Source: Planctomycetota bacterium (GTDB lineage Bacteria > Planctomycetota > Planctomycetia > Planctomycetales > Planctomycetaceae). From it: a DNA stretch of 7,343 nucleotides. Numbering within the stretch: position 1 is the first letter of the stretch; every line of letters begins with the position of its first letter. The stretch is from contig JAEYWB010000800.1 in NCBI GenBank assembly GCA_023429275.1, positions 1 to 7,343 of the forward strand, given 5' to 3'. Below the pieces are notes generated by a model. It saw nothing but the letters and a program-made list of their open reading frames with translations. It was not told where the DNA came from and searched no databases. Positions 1-6,227 of this stretch are shown here, in pieces. The translations under genes were made by a program, and so were the position numbers.

Positions 1-2
1 GT

Positions 3-1640
3 CGCACCCACCTCGTGGGTGACACGCTCACCGCGGCCGACCTCACCCTCGCGTCGCTCGCTCCGCTGCCGCCCGTCCCCGTCGTGACCGAATTCTCCGA
101 TTACGATCCGACGGCCGCGGCCCCGGCCGAAAGTTCTGCCGGGCAGGCCCCCCTGGCCCCCCCGATGCGGGCCGTTCGTTCGGAGTTCCGGAAGGCCCCG
201 GACGCTTCGCGAACCGGTGAAGTCCGTCTCGCTCAGCAGCATGCCGTGGGCAAGACGCCGCGGCCCGCGGTTCTCGAAACCGCCGGGCAGCGGCTCGAGG
301 AGCCCGTTGCCGTCGCAGCGATTCCCGATGCAGACCTCCGCGAGTTCCGCGAATCGATCGAGCTCGAGGCTGTCGATCCGACCGCGCTTTTCGAGGTCGG
401 AGTCGGTGAAGAACCGATCGTGGAGCCGGTGATCGTCCGCGGGCAGTCTTCGGACGTCGTTCGCGGCCAGAGCATCGACCGGTACGGCAACCCCGTTCCC
501 CAGAACTACCTCAACTCCGTCTCGCCGCAGGGGAATCCCTACGGCAACGCCCTCCGCGCCCCCCAGGAGCCTGGCTTCGTCGACGTCAACGTGGATGTCA
601 CCGAAGGCCGGACCGGCCGGCTCATGTTCGGCGTCGGCGTCAACAGCAACGCCGGGGTCATCGGCCAGTTCGTCCTTCAGGAAGACAACTTCGACATCCT
701 CCGCGTCCCGCGCAGCTGGTCGGATATCGTCAACGGCTACGCCTTCCGCGGTGCCGGCCAGAGTTTTCGACTGGAAGCCCAGCCGGGGACCCAGGTCAGC
801 CGCTACATGGCGACCTGGACCGACCCCTTCTTCCTGCGGACCGACTTCAGCCTGAGCGTCAGCGGCTTCTACTACAGCCGGTTCTACAACGAGTGGAGCG
901 AAGAGCGGCTCGGCGGCCGCGTCGGCATCGGCTACCTCCTCAACGAGTACTGGTCGGTCGGGGCCTCGGCCCGCATGGAGAACGTCAACATCCTGCCGCA
1001 GGGGGCGACCCCGCCGGCCGATCTGAACGCGGTTCGTGGCGACAATGCCCTCACGACCGCGCAGTTCACGATCACCCGCGATACCCGCGACAACGCCTTC
1101 ATCCCCTCCTCGGGGAACATGTTCGAAGCCTCTTACGAGCAGGCCTTCGGCGATTTCACCTATCCTCGGGTCGAGGTCACCGGCAGCCAGCTGTTCACGG
1201 TCCTGCAGCGTCCCGACGGCTTCGGGAAGCACATCGTCCACCTCCAGGGCCAGGTCGGCTGGACGGGGAACGACACGCCGATCTTCGAACGGTTCTACGC
1301 CGGGGGCTATTCGTCGTTCCGCGGCTTCGCGTTCCGCGGTGTGTCGCCGGTCGACAACGGCTACCGGGTCGGTGGAAACTTCATGATGCTCGGCACGGCC
1401 GAATACCTGCTGCCGGTCACCGCGAGCGACTCGATCCGGGTCGTCGCCTTCACCGACTTCGGTACGGTGGAGCCGGACGTCTCGATCAACGACTTCCGCG
1501 TCTCGGCCGGTTTCGGATTCCGGCTGACGATCCCGGCGATGGGCCCCGCTCCGCTGGCGTTCGACTTCGCCTGGCCGCTGCTCCAGAAGAACACCGACGA
1601 CCAGCGGGTCTTCAGCTTCACGGTCGGATTCACCCGCTGA
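3..1640 (+). CDS. bamA: BamA/Omp85-family outer-membrane protein, C-terminal part (5' end outside window)
   Basis: This is an Omp85-superfamily beta-barrel, the class that inserts and folds outer-membrane proteins (BamA) or exports related cargo (TamA). The frame is open to the left edge and no POTRA domain is complete here, so the gene starts upstream; the in-frame GTG at 15 has no ribosome site and no signal peptide follows it. Residues below count from that GTG. Residues 1-185 are Ala/Pro/Glu-rich and look disordered, with a doubled VRGQS (141-145, 149-153). Residues 188-200 (FVDVNVDVTEGRT) look like the last POTRA strand leading into barrel strand 1 (FGVGVNSNAG). The barrel spans about 200-541. 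It has the TRDTRDNAFIPSSG strand motif (354-367) and the loop-6 motif S-S-F-R-G-F (433-438), whose RGF triplet is the Omp85 hallmark. The end FSFTVGFTR is a beta-signal-like strand finishing in Arg instead of the usual aromatic. The family is secure; BamA rather than a paralogue is less sure without the N-terminus. Confidence 0.88.
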   Translation, partial: RTHLVGDTLTAADLTLASLAPLPPVPVVTEFSDYDPTAAAPAESSAGQAPLAPPMRAVRSEFRKAPDASRTGEVRLAQQHAVGKTPRPAVLETAGQRLEEPVAVAAIPDADLREFRESIELEAVDPTALFEVGVGEEPIVEPVIVRGQSSDVVRGQSIDRYGNPVPQNYLNSVSPQGNPYGNALRAPQEPGFVDVNVDVTEGRTGRLMFGVGVNSNAGVIGQFVLQEDNFDILRVPRSWSDIVNGYAFRGAGQSFRLEAQPGTQVSRYMATWTDPFFLRTDFSLSVSGFYYSRFYNEWSEERLGGRVGIGYLLNEYWSVGASARMENVNILPQGATPPADLNAVRGDNALTTAQFTITRDTRDNAFIPSSGNMFEASYEQAFGDFTYPRVEVTGSQLFTVLQRPDGFGKHIVHLQGQVGWTGNDTPIFERFYAGGYSSFRGFAFRGVSPVDNGYRVGGNFMMLGTAEYLLPVTASDSIRVVAFTDFGTVEPDVSINDFRVSAGFGFRLTIPAMGPAPLAFDFAWPLLQKNTDDQRVFSFTVGFTR

Positions 1641-1717
1641 TCCGGCGGCCTCGACGGGAGATGCCGCGAGTGCTCTGCGTGAGTCCATCGGCCGCTCGTG
1701 CGCCAGGCGGAATGATG

Positions 1718-1863
1718 GACCACGGATAGCACGGATTTCACGGATCGCCCGACGTGAAGGGACGTGACCGGGACCGATGACCCTGCCAGGAGCTGATGGG
1801 CAGAGGTTCGACTCCGAAGCCGATACGGTTTCTTATCCGTGTCATCCCTGAAATCCGTGGTTC
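1718..1863. repeat. Inverted-repeat element with three CACGGAT units per arm
   Basis: The left arm has CACGGAT at 1721, 1730 and 1739, so the period is exactly 9 with dinucleotide spacers AG and TT. The right arm carries the reverse complement at 1835 (ATCCGTG), 1844 (ATCCCTG, one base changed) and 1853 (ATCCGTG). The arms pair at 20 of 25 positions. Four of the five mismatches fall in the dinucleotide spacers and one in the middle right unit. The loop is 89 bases (1746-1834). The element fills the middle of the 304-base gap between the convergent ends of the Omp85 gene (1640) and the ATP-grasp gene (1945). I see no gene in that gap; the only other structure is CACGTGAG at 1888 mirrored by CTCACGTG at 1944, across the ligase stop. 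The element resembles dispersed REP/MITE-like intergenic repeats. Whether it is mobile or acts as a terminator cannot be told from one copy. Confidence 0.8.
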
Positions 1864-1944
1864 TCTGAAACTCTCCTGTTCTCACGCCACGTGAGCCAGA
1901 CGGTCGTGCGATCGGGCTGGCGCGAAGGGCGGAATTGGCTCGAC

Positions 1945-2871
1945 TCACGTGCTCTGGACGTCTCTCGTCCGTTCGAGGCTCTCGATGACCCGGTCGGCCA
2001 CGGGGATGCCGGTCGTTCGTTCGAAGGCCCGCCAGCCCGGGACGGCGTTCACCTCAATGACGAACAGCTCGCCTCGCTCGTCGTAGAGCAGGTCGACTCC
2101 CGCGAACCGTGCGTCGGTGCAGCGGGCGGCCCGCAGCGCGAACTCGATCTCCCGGTCGGTCGCGTCGTGCGTCTCGGCCCGGGCATTCCGCGAGACATTC
2201 GTCCGGAAGTCGTCGGGATTGATCCGGCGGACGGCCCCGATCGGCCGGCCATCGAGGACGAGAACGCGAATATCGTATCCCGGATGCCGGACGAACCGCT
2301 GGAGATACAGCACCGCCTGCAGACGCTCGAGAGTCCGGAAGACCCGATGCGCCATGTCGACATCGGAGACTCGAAGGATCCCCCGTCCCTCGGCGCCGAA
2401 GACAGGTTTGACGACGACGTCCCGTCCGAGTGTTTCGAAAGCGTTCATCGCCTGCTCGAAGCCTTCGCAGACCATCGTCGCAGGGACGGGGAGCCCCTCC
2501 GCCGCGAGACGGGAGGTCGTCAGGTACTTGTCGACGGCGCATTCGATCCCGCGCGGCGGATTGAGGATCGTCACCCCCGCGCGCTCCAGGCGATGCAGCG
2601 CGTCCATCCGGAAGACGACCTGCTCGAGCGACCCGGGGGGCATCGTCCGAACGATCACCGCATCCCACCGCGAGAGCCGGCCGAGCGGCGAGTCGATGTC
2701 GTTCTCTGTTCCGGCCGGTTCCTCCGAACCTGTTCCCGTCCGGATCGCTCCGACCCGGGCGGTGAGGGCACCGTAGTCGAGCCGCTCGCTTTCATGCCCC
2801 CGGGCGCGGGCTGCCGACGTCAGCGCATCGACGTACCAGCTCCCGAGGTTCCCGAGGACGGCGATCCGCAT
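1945..2871 (-). CDS. RimK/MptN-like ATP-grasp ligase (probable alpha-L-glutamate ligase)
   Basis: This 308-residue ATP-grasp enzyme probably uses ATP to form an acyl-phosphate and join it to an amino group, typically adding glutamate. The N-terminal pre-ATP-grasp domain begins MRIAVLGNLGSWYVDAL. The ATP-binding region includes VDKYLTTSRLAAEGLPVPAT (K115) and VVVKPVFGAEGRGI (K155). YLQRFV (189-194) and GYDIRVLVLDG (198-208) follow. GVDLLY (D260) and FVIEVNAVPGW (E273, N275) supply the usual metal-binding acidic residues and Asn. Length is close to the roughly 300 residues of RimK. The frame stays open to 2979, but I place the start at the ATG at 2871: the fold begins there and an AGGTGG lies just upstream. 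It sits 123 bases after rph on the same strand. Family knowledge: relatives modify ribosomal protein S6, F420, tetrahydromethanopterin (MptN) or lysine-pathway carriers. Planctomycetes carry H4MPT-linked C1 genes, so an MptN-like role is plausible but unproven. Confidence 0.87.
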   Translation of the reverse strand: MRIAVLGNLGSWYVDALTSAARARGHESERLDYGALTARVGAIRTGTGSEEPAGTENDIDSPLGRLSRWDAVIVRTMPPGSLEQVVFRMDALHRLERAGVTILNPPRGIECAVDKYLTTSRLAAEGLPVPATMVCEGFEQAMNAFETLGRDVVVKPVFGAEGRGILRVSDVDMAHRVFRTLERLQAVLYLQRFVRHPGYDIRVLVLDGRPIGAVRRINPDDFRTNVSRNARAETHDATDREIEFALRAARCTDARFAGVDLLYDERGELFVIEVNAVPGWRAFERTTGIPVADRVIESLERTRDVQST

Positions 2872-2943
2872 GGTTTCGTTCCACCTGACGTATCCTCCGG
2901 AACGCGCCAGCGTCCGGTTCGAACCTTGGGCAACCGCGTGCGC

Positions 2944-2977
2944 GTGCCACCGGCAGAGCCGGCCGAGCCAGTGGCAC
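2944..2977 (-). other. Hairpin downstream of rph
   Basis: GTGCCAC (2944-2950) pairs perfectly with GTGGCAC (2971-2977). Inside it a second small stem, CGGC-AGA-GCCG, can form at 2951-2961. In the leftward transcript the structure begins 17 bases after the RNase PH stop and ends 72 bases before the ATP-grasp start. No U-tract follows, so it is not a classical intrinsic terminator. It could partly attenuate read-through or mark the 3' end of rph mRNA. In GC-rich sequence a chance hairpin is possible. Confidence 0.35.
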
Positions 2978-2994
2978 ACCAGTGGCCGCTCGAC

Positions 2995-3738
2995 TTATGC
3001 CCAGGGCCAGTTCTCACCGAGAATCCGCTTCTGGATGGCGGTCAGCTCCCGGATCCCGGTGTTGGCGAGCCCCAGCTGCTGCTGAAGCTCGTTGTAGCTG
3101 AAGGTGCCGTGCTCGGCGGTCCCCTGGACCTCGACGAACTTCCCTTCGCCGGTCATCACGACGTTCATGTCGACATCGGCCTGGCTGTCCTCGACGTACT
3201 CGAGATCGAGGATCGGCGTTCCCTTCAGGACGCCGACGCTGACCGCGGCGACGCTCCCGGTGAAGACCTTGCGCCAGTCGAACCCTTCGGCCCGGATACT
3301 GGCGACCGCGTCGACGAGCGCAATGAAGCCGCCGGTGATGCTGAGCGTCCGTGTGCCGCCATCCGCCTCGATGACATCGCAGTCGATGGCGATCGTCCGG
3401 GGGCCGAGGGCCACGGTGTCGATCACCGAGCGGAGGCTTCGGCCGATGAGCCTCTGGATTTCCGTCGAGCGGCCGTCGACCTTGCCGCCGCGCTCCCGCG
3501 GCTTGCGCGGTGCGGTGCTCCCCGGGAGCATGCTGTACTCGGCGGTCACCCATCCGGTCGGCGGAACCTCCCGCATCTTCCAGGGGGGGACCGACTCGTC
3601 GACGCTGGCGGTGCAGAGGACAGCCGTCCGCCCGGCGCGAATCAGGACCCGTCCCGGAGCGGCGCCGAGATAGGGACGCTCGACCGTGATCGGACGGAGT
3701 TCATCGGGACGGCGACCGGCGGGACGTTCGAGCGGCAT
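2995..3738 (-). CDS. rph: Ribonuclease PH (tRNA nucleotidyltransferase)
   Basis: RNase PH is a phosphorolytic 3'-to-5' exoribonuclease. It trims nucleotides after the CCA end of tRNA precursors using inorganic phosphate and works as a hexameric ring in the cytoplasm. The 247 residues cover the whole family length (about 238-250). Visible landmarks are the N-terminal [20 protein letters not shown] (5-24), [14 protein letters not shown] (40-53) and the phosphate-site segment [16 protein letters not shown] with R90 (the equivalent of E. coli R86). Further on are [18 protein letters not shown] with T129-R130, the metal-site strand [20 protein letters not shown] (176-195), and [14 protein letters not shown] (201-214). 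No strong Shine-Dalgarno precedes the ATG at 3738, but [15 protein letters not shown] is the expected family N-terminus. It lies between the methyltransferase gene (188-base gap holding the CACAGAG element) and the ATP-grasp gene, all leftward. Intact and ordinary; very sure. Confidence 0.97.
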   Translation of the reverse strand: MPLERPAGRRPDELRPITVERPYLGAAPGRVLIRAGRTAVLCTASVDESVPPWKMREVPPTGWVTAEYSMLPGSTAPRKPRERGGKVDGRSTEIQRLIGRSLRSVIDTVALGPRTIAIDCDVIEADGGTRTLSITGGFIALVDAVASIRAEGFDWRKVFTGSVAAVSVGVLKGTPILDLEYVEDSQADVDMNVVMTGEGKFVEVQGTAEHGTFSYNELQQQLGLANTGIRELTAIQKRILGENWPWA

Positions 3739-3789
3739 GTTTGAGTCAGTTGGTCTCGGAGGGAACGGTGAACTTGTGATTTGGTTTTA

Positions 3790-3893
3790 TTGCCACAGAG
3801 AGCACAGAGGACACAGAGGGGGCAAAACTCGCGAAGTGTCCCTAAAACCTGCCTTGAATGCTCTCTGTGTTCTCTGTGACCTCTGTGGCAAAT
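3790..3893. repeat. Inverted-repeat element with three CACAGAG units per arm
   Basis: The left arm has CACAGAG at 3794, 3803 and 3812 (period 9, spacers AG and GA). The right arm has the reverse complement CTCTGTG at 3863, 3872 and 3881. All six heptamers are perfect, and the arms match at 22 of 25 positions with mismatches only in the spacer dinucleotides. Both outer ends extend the pairing with TTGC before the first unit. The loop is 44 bases (3819-3862). The element lies between the methyltransferase stop (3927) and the RNase PH start (3738), so any transcript crossing it would carry a long stem just upstream of rph. Because 9 bases equal three codons, it gives spurious reading frames rich in His-Arg-Glu/Gly on one strand and Leu-Cys on the other; none is a gene. 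CACAGAG-type repeats of this kind are known to be dispersed in many bacterial genomes. Confidence 0.85.
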
Positions 3894-3926
3894 CATCCCG
3901 CTGCCACGGGTCACTATCTGCGGGGC

Positions 3927-4484
3927 CTACGGAGGCTTGCGTCGACCGGTCAATCGGACCGACTGGCGGACTCCCTCCATCTCCAGAAGGCGGACCTTCA
4001 TCTCGAGTCCGGCGGGGGACGAGTAGCCGCCGAGCTTCCCCCCCGCCGCCGTGACGCGGTGACAGGGAATCAGCAACGGAATGCCGTTGTGGGACATCAC
4101 CGACCCGACCGCGCGGGCCGCTCCCGGGGCACCGGCCCGCTCGGCGATCTCACCGTAGCTGGCAGTCTCCCCATATTCGAGCCCCCGGACGGCGAGCAGC
4201 ACCTGTCGCTGGAGTTCGGTCCTCGTGTTCAGCAGGACATCGATCCGGCTGAGGTCGACCCGCTTCCCGGCCGCGTAGTCGACGCAAAGCTTCTGCGCGA
4301 CCGGATACCAGTCCGGCTGCTCCCGGAGCGACTCCCCCGCGATGTCCCGCGCGGCCGCCGCGCGAACCTGATTCTGCGAGGGATGTCCAAACCAGAGACG
4401 TTCCACCCGTCGGCCGCGGCCCGCGAGGCCGAACCAGCCGAGGTCCGTCGGGAAGAACGAGATGAGCAAATCGGTTTGTCCCAT
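3927..4484 (-). CDS. ogt: Methylated-DNA--[protein]-cysteine S-methyltransferase
   Basis: This 185-residue suicide DNA-repair protein moves the methyl group from O6-methylguanine (and O4-methylthymine) to its own cysteine. The C-terminal DNA-binding/active-site domain is textbook: YGETASYGEIAERAG (104-118), the Arg-finger segment AARAVGSVM with R124, N133 in SHNGIPLLIP, the acceptor C141 in IPCHRV, and GGYSSPAGLEMKVRLLEMEG (152-171). The N-terminal domain (about 1-90) is present but more divergent, as is normal, so this is the stand-alone Ogt/MGMT form without an Ada regulatory domain. The ATG at 4484 has no obvious Shine-Dalgarno, but the sequence in front of it offers no better start. A sigma70-like promoter (4634-4606) lies about 115 bases upstream, back to back with that of the unknown gene at 4704. 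The next gene downstream is rph, across the CACAGAG element. The choice of ogt rather than another symbol for the same activity is conventional. Confidence 0.95.
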   Translation of the reverse strand: MGQTDLLISFFPTDLGWFGLAGRGRRVERLWFGHPSQNQVRAAAARDIAGESLREQPDWYPVAQKLCVDYAAGKRVDLSRIDVLLNTRTELQRQVLLAVRGLEYGETASYGEIAERAGAPGAARAVGSVMSHNGIPLLIPCHRVTAAGGKLGGYSSPAGLEMKVRLLEMEGVRQSVRLTGRRKPP

Positions 4485-4581
4485 CGTCGTGACGAAGAAG
4501 CGGCGGAAACGGGAAATGAGGGAGGAGGATCCGGTCTCCGGCAGGCCGGTCGAGTCGGGCGTGGAGACTCAAAGACCCTCT

Positions 4582-4610
4582 TTGACCCCGCGAAATGGGG
4601 CTCGTACAAT
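4582..4610 (+). promoter_or_regulatory. Sigma70-type promoter for the 4704 gene
   Basis: The -35 box is TTGACC (4582-4587), five of six consensus bases. It is followed by a 17-base spacer and the -10 box TACAAT (4605-4610), also five of six. This is the best-matching rightward promoter I see. It predicts a start near 4617 and a leader of about 87 bases before the ATG at 4704. Its -10 box shares five bases with a leftward -10 box. Confidence 0.72.
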
Positions 4611-4634
4611 AGGCCGCTTCCGGGTGGTTGTCGA
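4606..4634 (-). promoter_or_regulatory. Divergent sigma70-like promoter for ogt
   Basis: Read leftward, TCGACA (4634-4629, five of six) is followed by a 17-base spacer and TATTGT (4611-4606, four of six). Transcription would begin near 4599, giving a leader of about 115 bases before the methyltransferase ATG at 4484. The -10 box occupies nearly the same base pairs as the rightward -10 at 4605-4610. It is weaker than the rightward promoter and is inferred from sequence match only. Confidence 0.45.
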
Positions 4635-4703
4635 ACGTTGTCGCGCGGCCTCGGCAAGTTGAACCTCCCTGCTCACGGCTTGACCTCACCGAGGCTTTCT
4701 CCG

Positions 4704-5447
4704 ATGTATTCCACGCTGTCGGACGATTTCTTCGTCAACATGACCCTCAACACGGAGATGGCTCTCCCCTCCGCCCGGGAGACCGTTCTCGAGTTCTTCG
4801 GCCGCGTCCAGAAGTCCTATCCGGCGATGCGCAACTTCCACACGCGCGAAACGGGCGACTTCATGCTCGAGGAGGACAAGGACCAGCCGAACTACCGCTG
4901 GATGTCGCTCGAGTCGCGACGGATCTGCAGCGGCTGCGTCAACCCGGCAACCGTCGACGACGCGATGCCGCAGCATCTGCTCGCTCTCGAGCTCGCGCCG
5001 TACATGCTGTCGGTCAGCCCCCTCGACTGCGAGGCGCTCGACTTCCTGTTCGGGTTCGACTTCCACTTCAAGGGGAACCACGACGAGATCGTCTCCGAGG
5101 CGCTCGGGAGCGGCACCGCCTGTGAAGGGCTCCTGTCGATCCCGGGGAGCAAGCCGCTCAACTTCGAGCCTTCGATCACGATGGCGCTCGAGCCCGGCTG
5201 CCGCCGTCAATGCCGTCTTCTCGTCGAGACCCGGACGAACGCGTACCAGGTCCGCCGCAACGAGTTCCCGGAGGAACCGATCACCGTCTACTTCACGGTC
5301 CGGCAGTACGGGAGCCTGGCGCACGACGCGTCGTACATCGACACCCTGAACGAGCTGCGGACCGACTGCGAACGCCTGATCCATGAGCACGTTGCCGATC
5401 AGGTCCTCCGCCCGCTGGCGGCCGCGATTGCCCGCCGGAATTCCTGA
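4704..5447 (+). CDS. Conserved-looking cytoplasmic protein of unknown function
   Basis: I do not recognise a named domain in this 247-residue protein. The frame is open far upstream (to 3858), but that stretch runs antisense through the methyltransferase gene. The true start is the ATG at 4704: a GAGG lies at 4691-4694 (9-base spacing), and a strong promoter ends at 4610. It has no signal peptide or membrane segment. Features seen are an acidic/aromatic N-terminus (MYSTLSDDFFVNMTLNTEM), a FHTRETGDFMLEEDKDQ segment (45-61), ESRRICSGCVNP (70-81) with a Cys-x-x-Cys pair (C75, C78), and further cysteines at 109, 140, 166, 170 and 222. A C-terminal helix carries the polar run LNELRTDCERLIHEHVADQV. 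The Cys-x-x-Cys pair could bind metal, but no second classic pair is present except the loose C166/C170. My impression is a lineage-restricted planctomycete family; I cannot confirm this by search. Codon use looks like the neighbours', with no sign of transfer. Confidence 0.82.
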   Translation: MYSTLSDDFFVNMTLNTEMALPSARETVLEFFGRVQKSYPAMRNFHTRETGDFMLEEDKDQPNYRWMSLESRRICSGCVNPATVDDAMPQHLLALELAPYMLSVSPLDCEALDFLFGFDFHFKGNHDEIVSEALGSGTACEGLLSIPGSKPLNFEPSITMALEPGCRRQCRLLVETRTNAYQVRRNEFPEEPITVYFTVRQYGSLAHDASYIDTLNELRTDCERLIHEHVADQVLRPLAAAIARRNS

Positions 5448-5477
5448 CCGTCGTGCCAGCCCGCGCGAGTCTGGAGA

Positions 5478-5548
5478 GCCGCCCGTTCAGACAGCGGATC
5501 GCGTCGCACGCCCTGAGCCGACGTGGCCGGGCCGCCCGTTCAGGCGGC
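5478..5548. repeat. 13-base direct repeat with hairpin between convergent genes
   Basis: GCCGCCCGTTCAG occurs at 5478-5490 and again at 5531-5543, 53 bases apart, in the 92-base gap between the convergent stops at 5447 and 5540. The second copy continues into GGCGGC and forms a perfect 6-base stem (5531-5536 with 5543-5548) with a 6-base loop. That stem overlaps the hydrolase stop codon. It might help end transcription from both sides, but there is no U-run. The duplication may be a small local repeat or chance in GC-rich DNA. Confidence 0.4.
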
Positions 5549-6208
5549 GGGACTCGACGTCGGGATGTGGCTCATGATCCATGAGATGATCCGCGAGGCC
5601 TTCTGGCGCGGTCCGAGATCGTTCTCCCACTCGACGGCGAGCCCCCAGTCTTCGAACTGCTGGCGTCGCCGGGCGTCAGGGAGGTCGGCCAGCACGAGGA
5701 CCGAACGGGTCGAGGTCGATCGCCAGTCGTGGAGAGCCCCGTCGGCGTGCGGGCCCCTGGGAGAGACCGCGATCGCTCCGGCAAAGTCGTCCGGAGCGAC
5801 GCAGAGCAGATCGCATGCGACCGTGGCCCCGTCACCATTCCCCGCGAGGAAGACGCGATCCGGATGGACGTTCATCTCGGCCGAGACTTCCGCCACGGCC
5901 GTCCCGACGTAGTCGAGGGCTTCCCAGAGGTCGTCCGCCGAGAACCGCCACTCCGCCTTCTCCGGCCCCTCCGTCCCGGGGAGCGGCGGCTCGAGCGAGA
6001 TCACGATGGCGTTCCGGTCGCTGGCCCGCGGGAACCACGCGCGGGCCCCTTCGTCCCGGTCCGCCTGATCCGATCCTTCCAGCCAGACCACCACGGGATA
6101 GGCGTAGCGCGGCTCATAACCTTCCGGCACGAAGACCGCGGTTCCTTCTCCTTCGATCCATTGTCCCCGGGAGGACAAGGGGAAGCTGGTATCTGACATA
6201 GCGATCAT
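5540..6208 (-). CDS. Alpha/beta-hydrolase-fold protein lacking the catalytic residues
   Basis: This protein of about 222 residues has the outline of the phospholipase/carboxylesterase (PHB-esterase-like) alpha/beta-hydrolase fold. A strand PVVVWLEG (38-45) stands where enzymes have the oxyanion-hole HG. NAIVISLEPP (66-75) follows, then the elbow region DRVFLAGNGDGATVA (117-131), and RSVLVLADLPD and RIISWIMSHI near the end. At the elbow the usual G-x-S-x-G reads G-N-G-D-G (123-127), so the nucleophile Ser is Gly. Neither a clear late Asp nor the C-terminal His is seen; the usual His region reads NDLGPRQ. It is therefore probably a non-enzymatic binding or structural paralogue. The frame extends upstream to 6403, but that part overlaps the amidase gene. 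I chose the ATG at 6208, preceded by AAGGAAG at 6217-6211; the ATG at 6199 is nearly as good. No signal peptide is seen. The gene starts 43 bases after the amidase stop, so the two probably share an mRNA. Confidence 0.82.
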   Translation of the reverse strand: MIAMSDTSFPLSSRGQWIEGEGTAVFVPEGYEPRYAYPVVVWLEGSDQADRDEGARAWFPRASDRNAIVISLEPPLPGTEGPEKAEWRFSADDLWEALDYVGTAVAEVSAEMNVHPDRVFLAGNGDGATVACDLLCVAPDDFAGAIAVSPRGPHADGALHDWRSTSTRSVLVLADLPDARRRQQFEDWGLAVEWENDLGPRQKASRIISWIMSHIPTSSPAA

Positions 6209-6227
6209 AACTTCCTTGTGAATACCG

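Noticed and set aside
893..1729. Rightward frame of 278 codons inside the Omp85 gene
   Set aside because: Arg/Pro-rich +1/+2-frame shadow of a gene with clear barrel motifs; no ribosome site or recognisable fold.
1888..1951. CACGTGAG/CTCACGTG inverted pair near the ATP-grasp stop
   Set aside because: Eight bases with a 48-base loop and no U-run; it could occur by chance, and I cannot support a function.
2917..2926. GGTTCGAACC resembling a tRNA T-arm
   Set aside because: No acceptor, D or anticodon arms fit around it on either strand; it is just a 10-base palindrome.
2872..2979. 36-residue extension of the ATP-grasp ligase
   Set aside because: It runs through the post-rph hairpin and adds sequence before the normal MRIAVLG family start.
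1891..3744. Rightward open frame of 617 codons
   Set aside because: It runs antisense through the ATP-grasp and RNase PH genes, both with clear motifs; long mirror frames are common in GC-rich coding DNA. The product is Asp/Arg/Pro-rich without domains.
3642..4054. Small frames with HRE/HRG or LCxLC repeats on both strands
   Set aside because: They are translations of the 9-base repeat units, whose period equals three codons; such predicted proteins are annotation artefacts.
3858..4703. N-terminal extension of the 4704 protein
   Set aside because: The extension is antisense to the methyltransferase gene and begins inside the CACAGAG repeat; the promoter and ribosome site fix the start at 4704.
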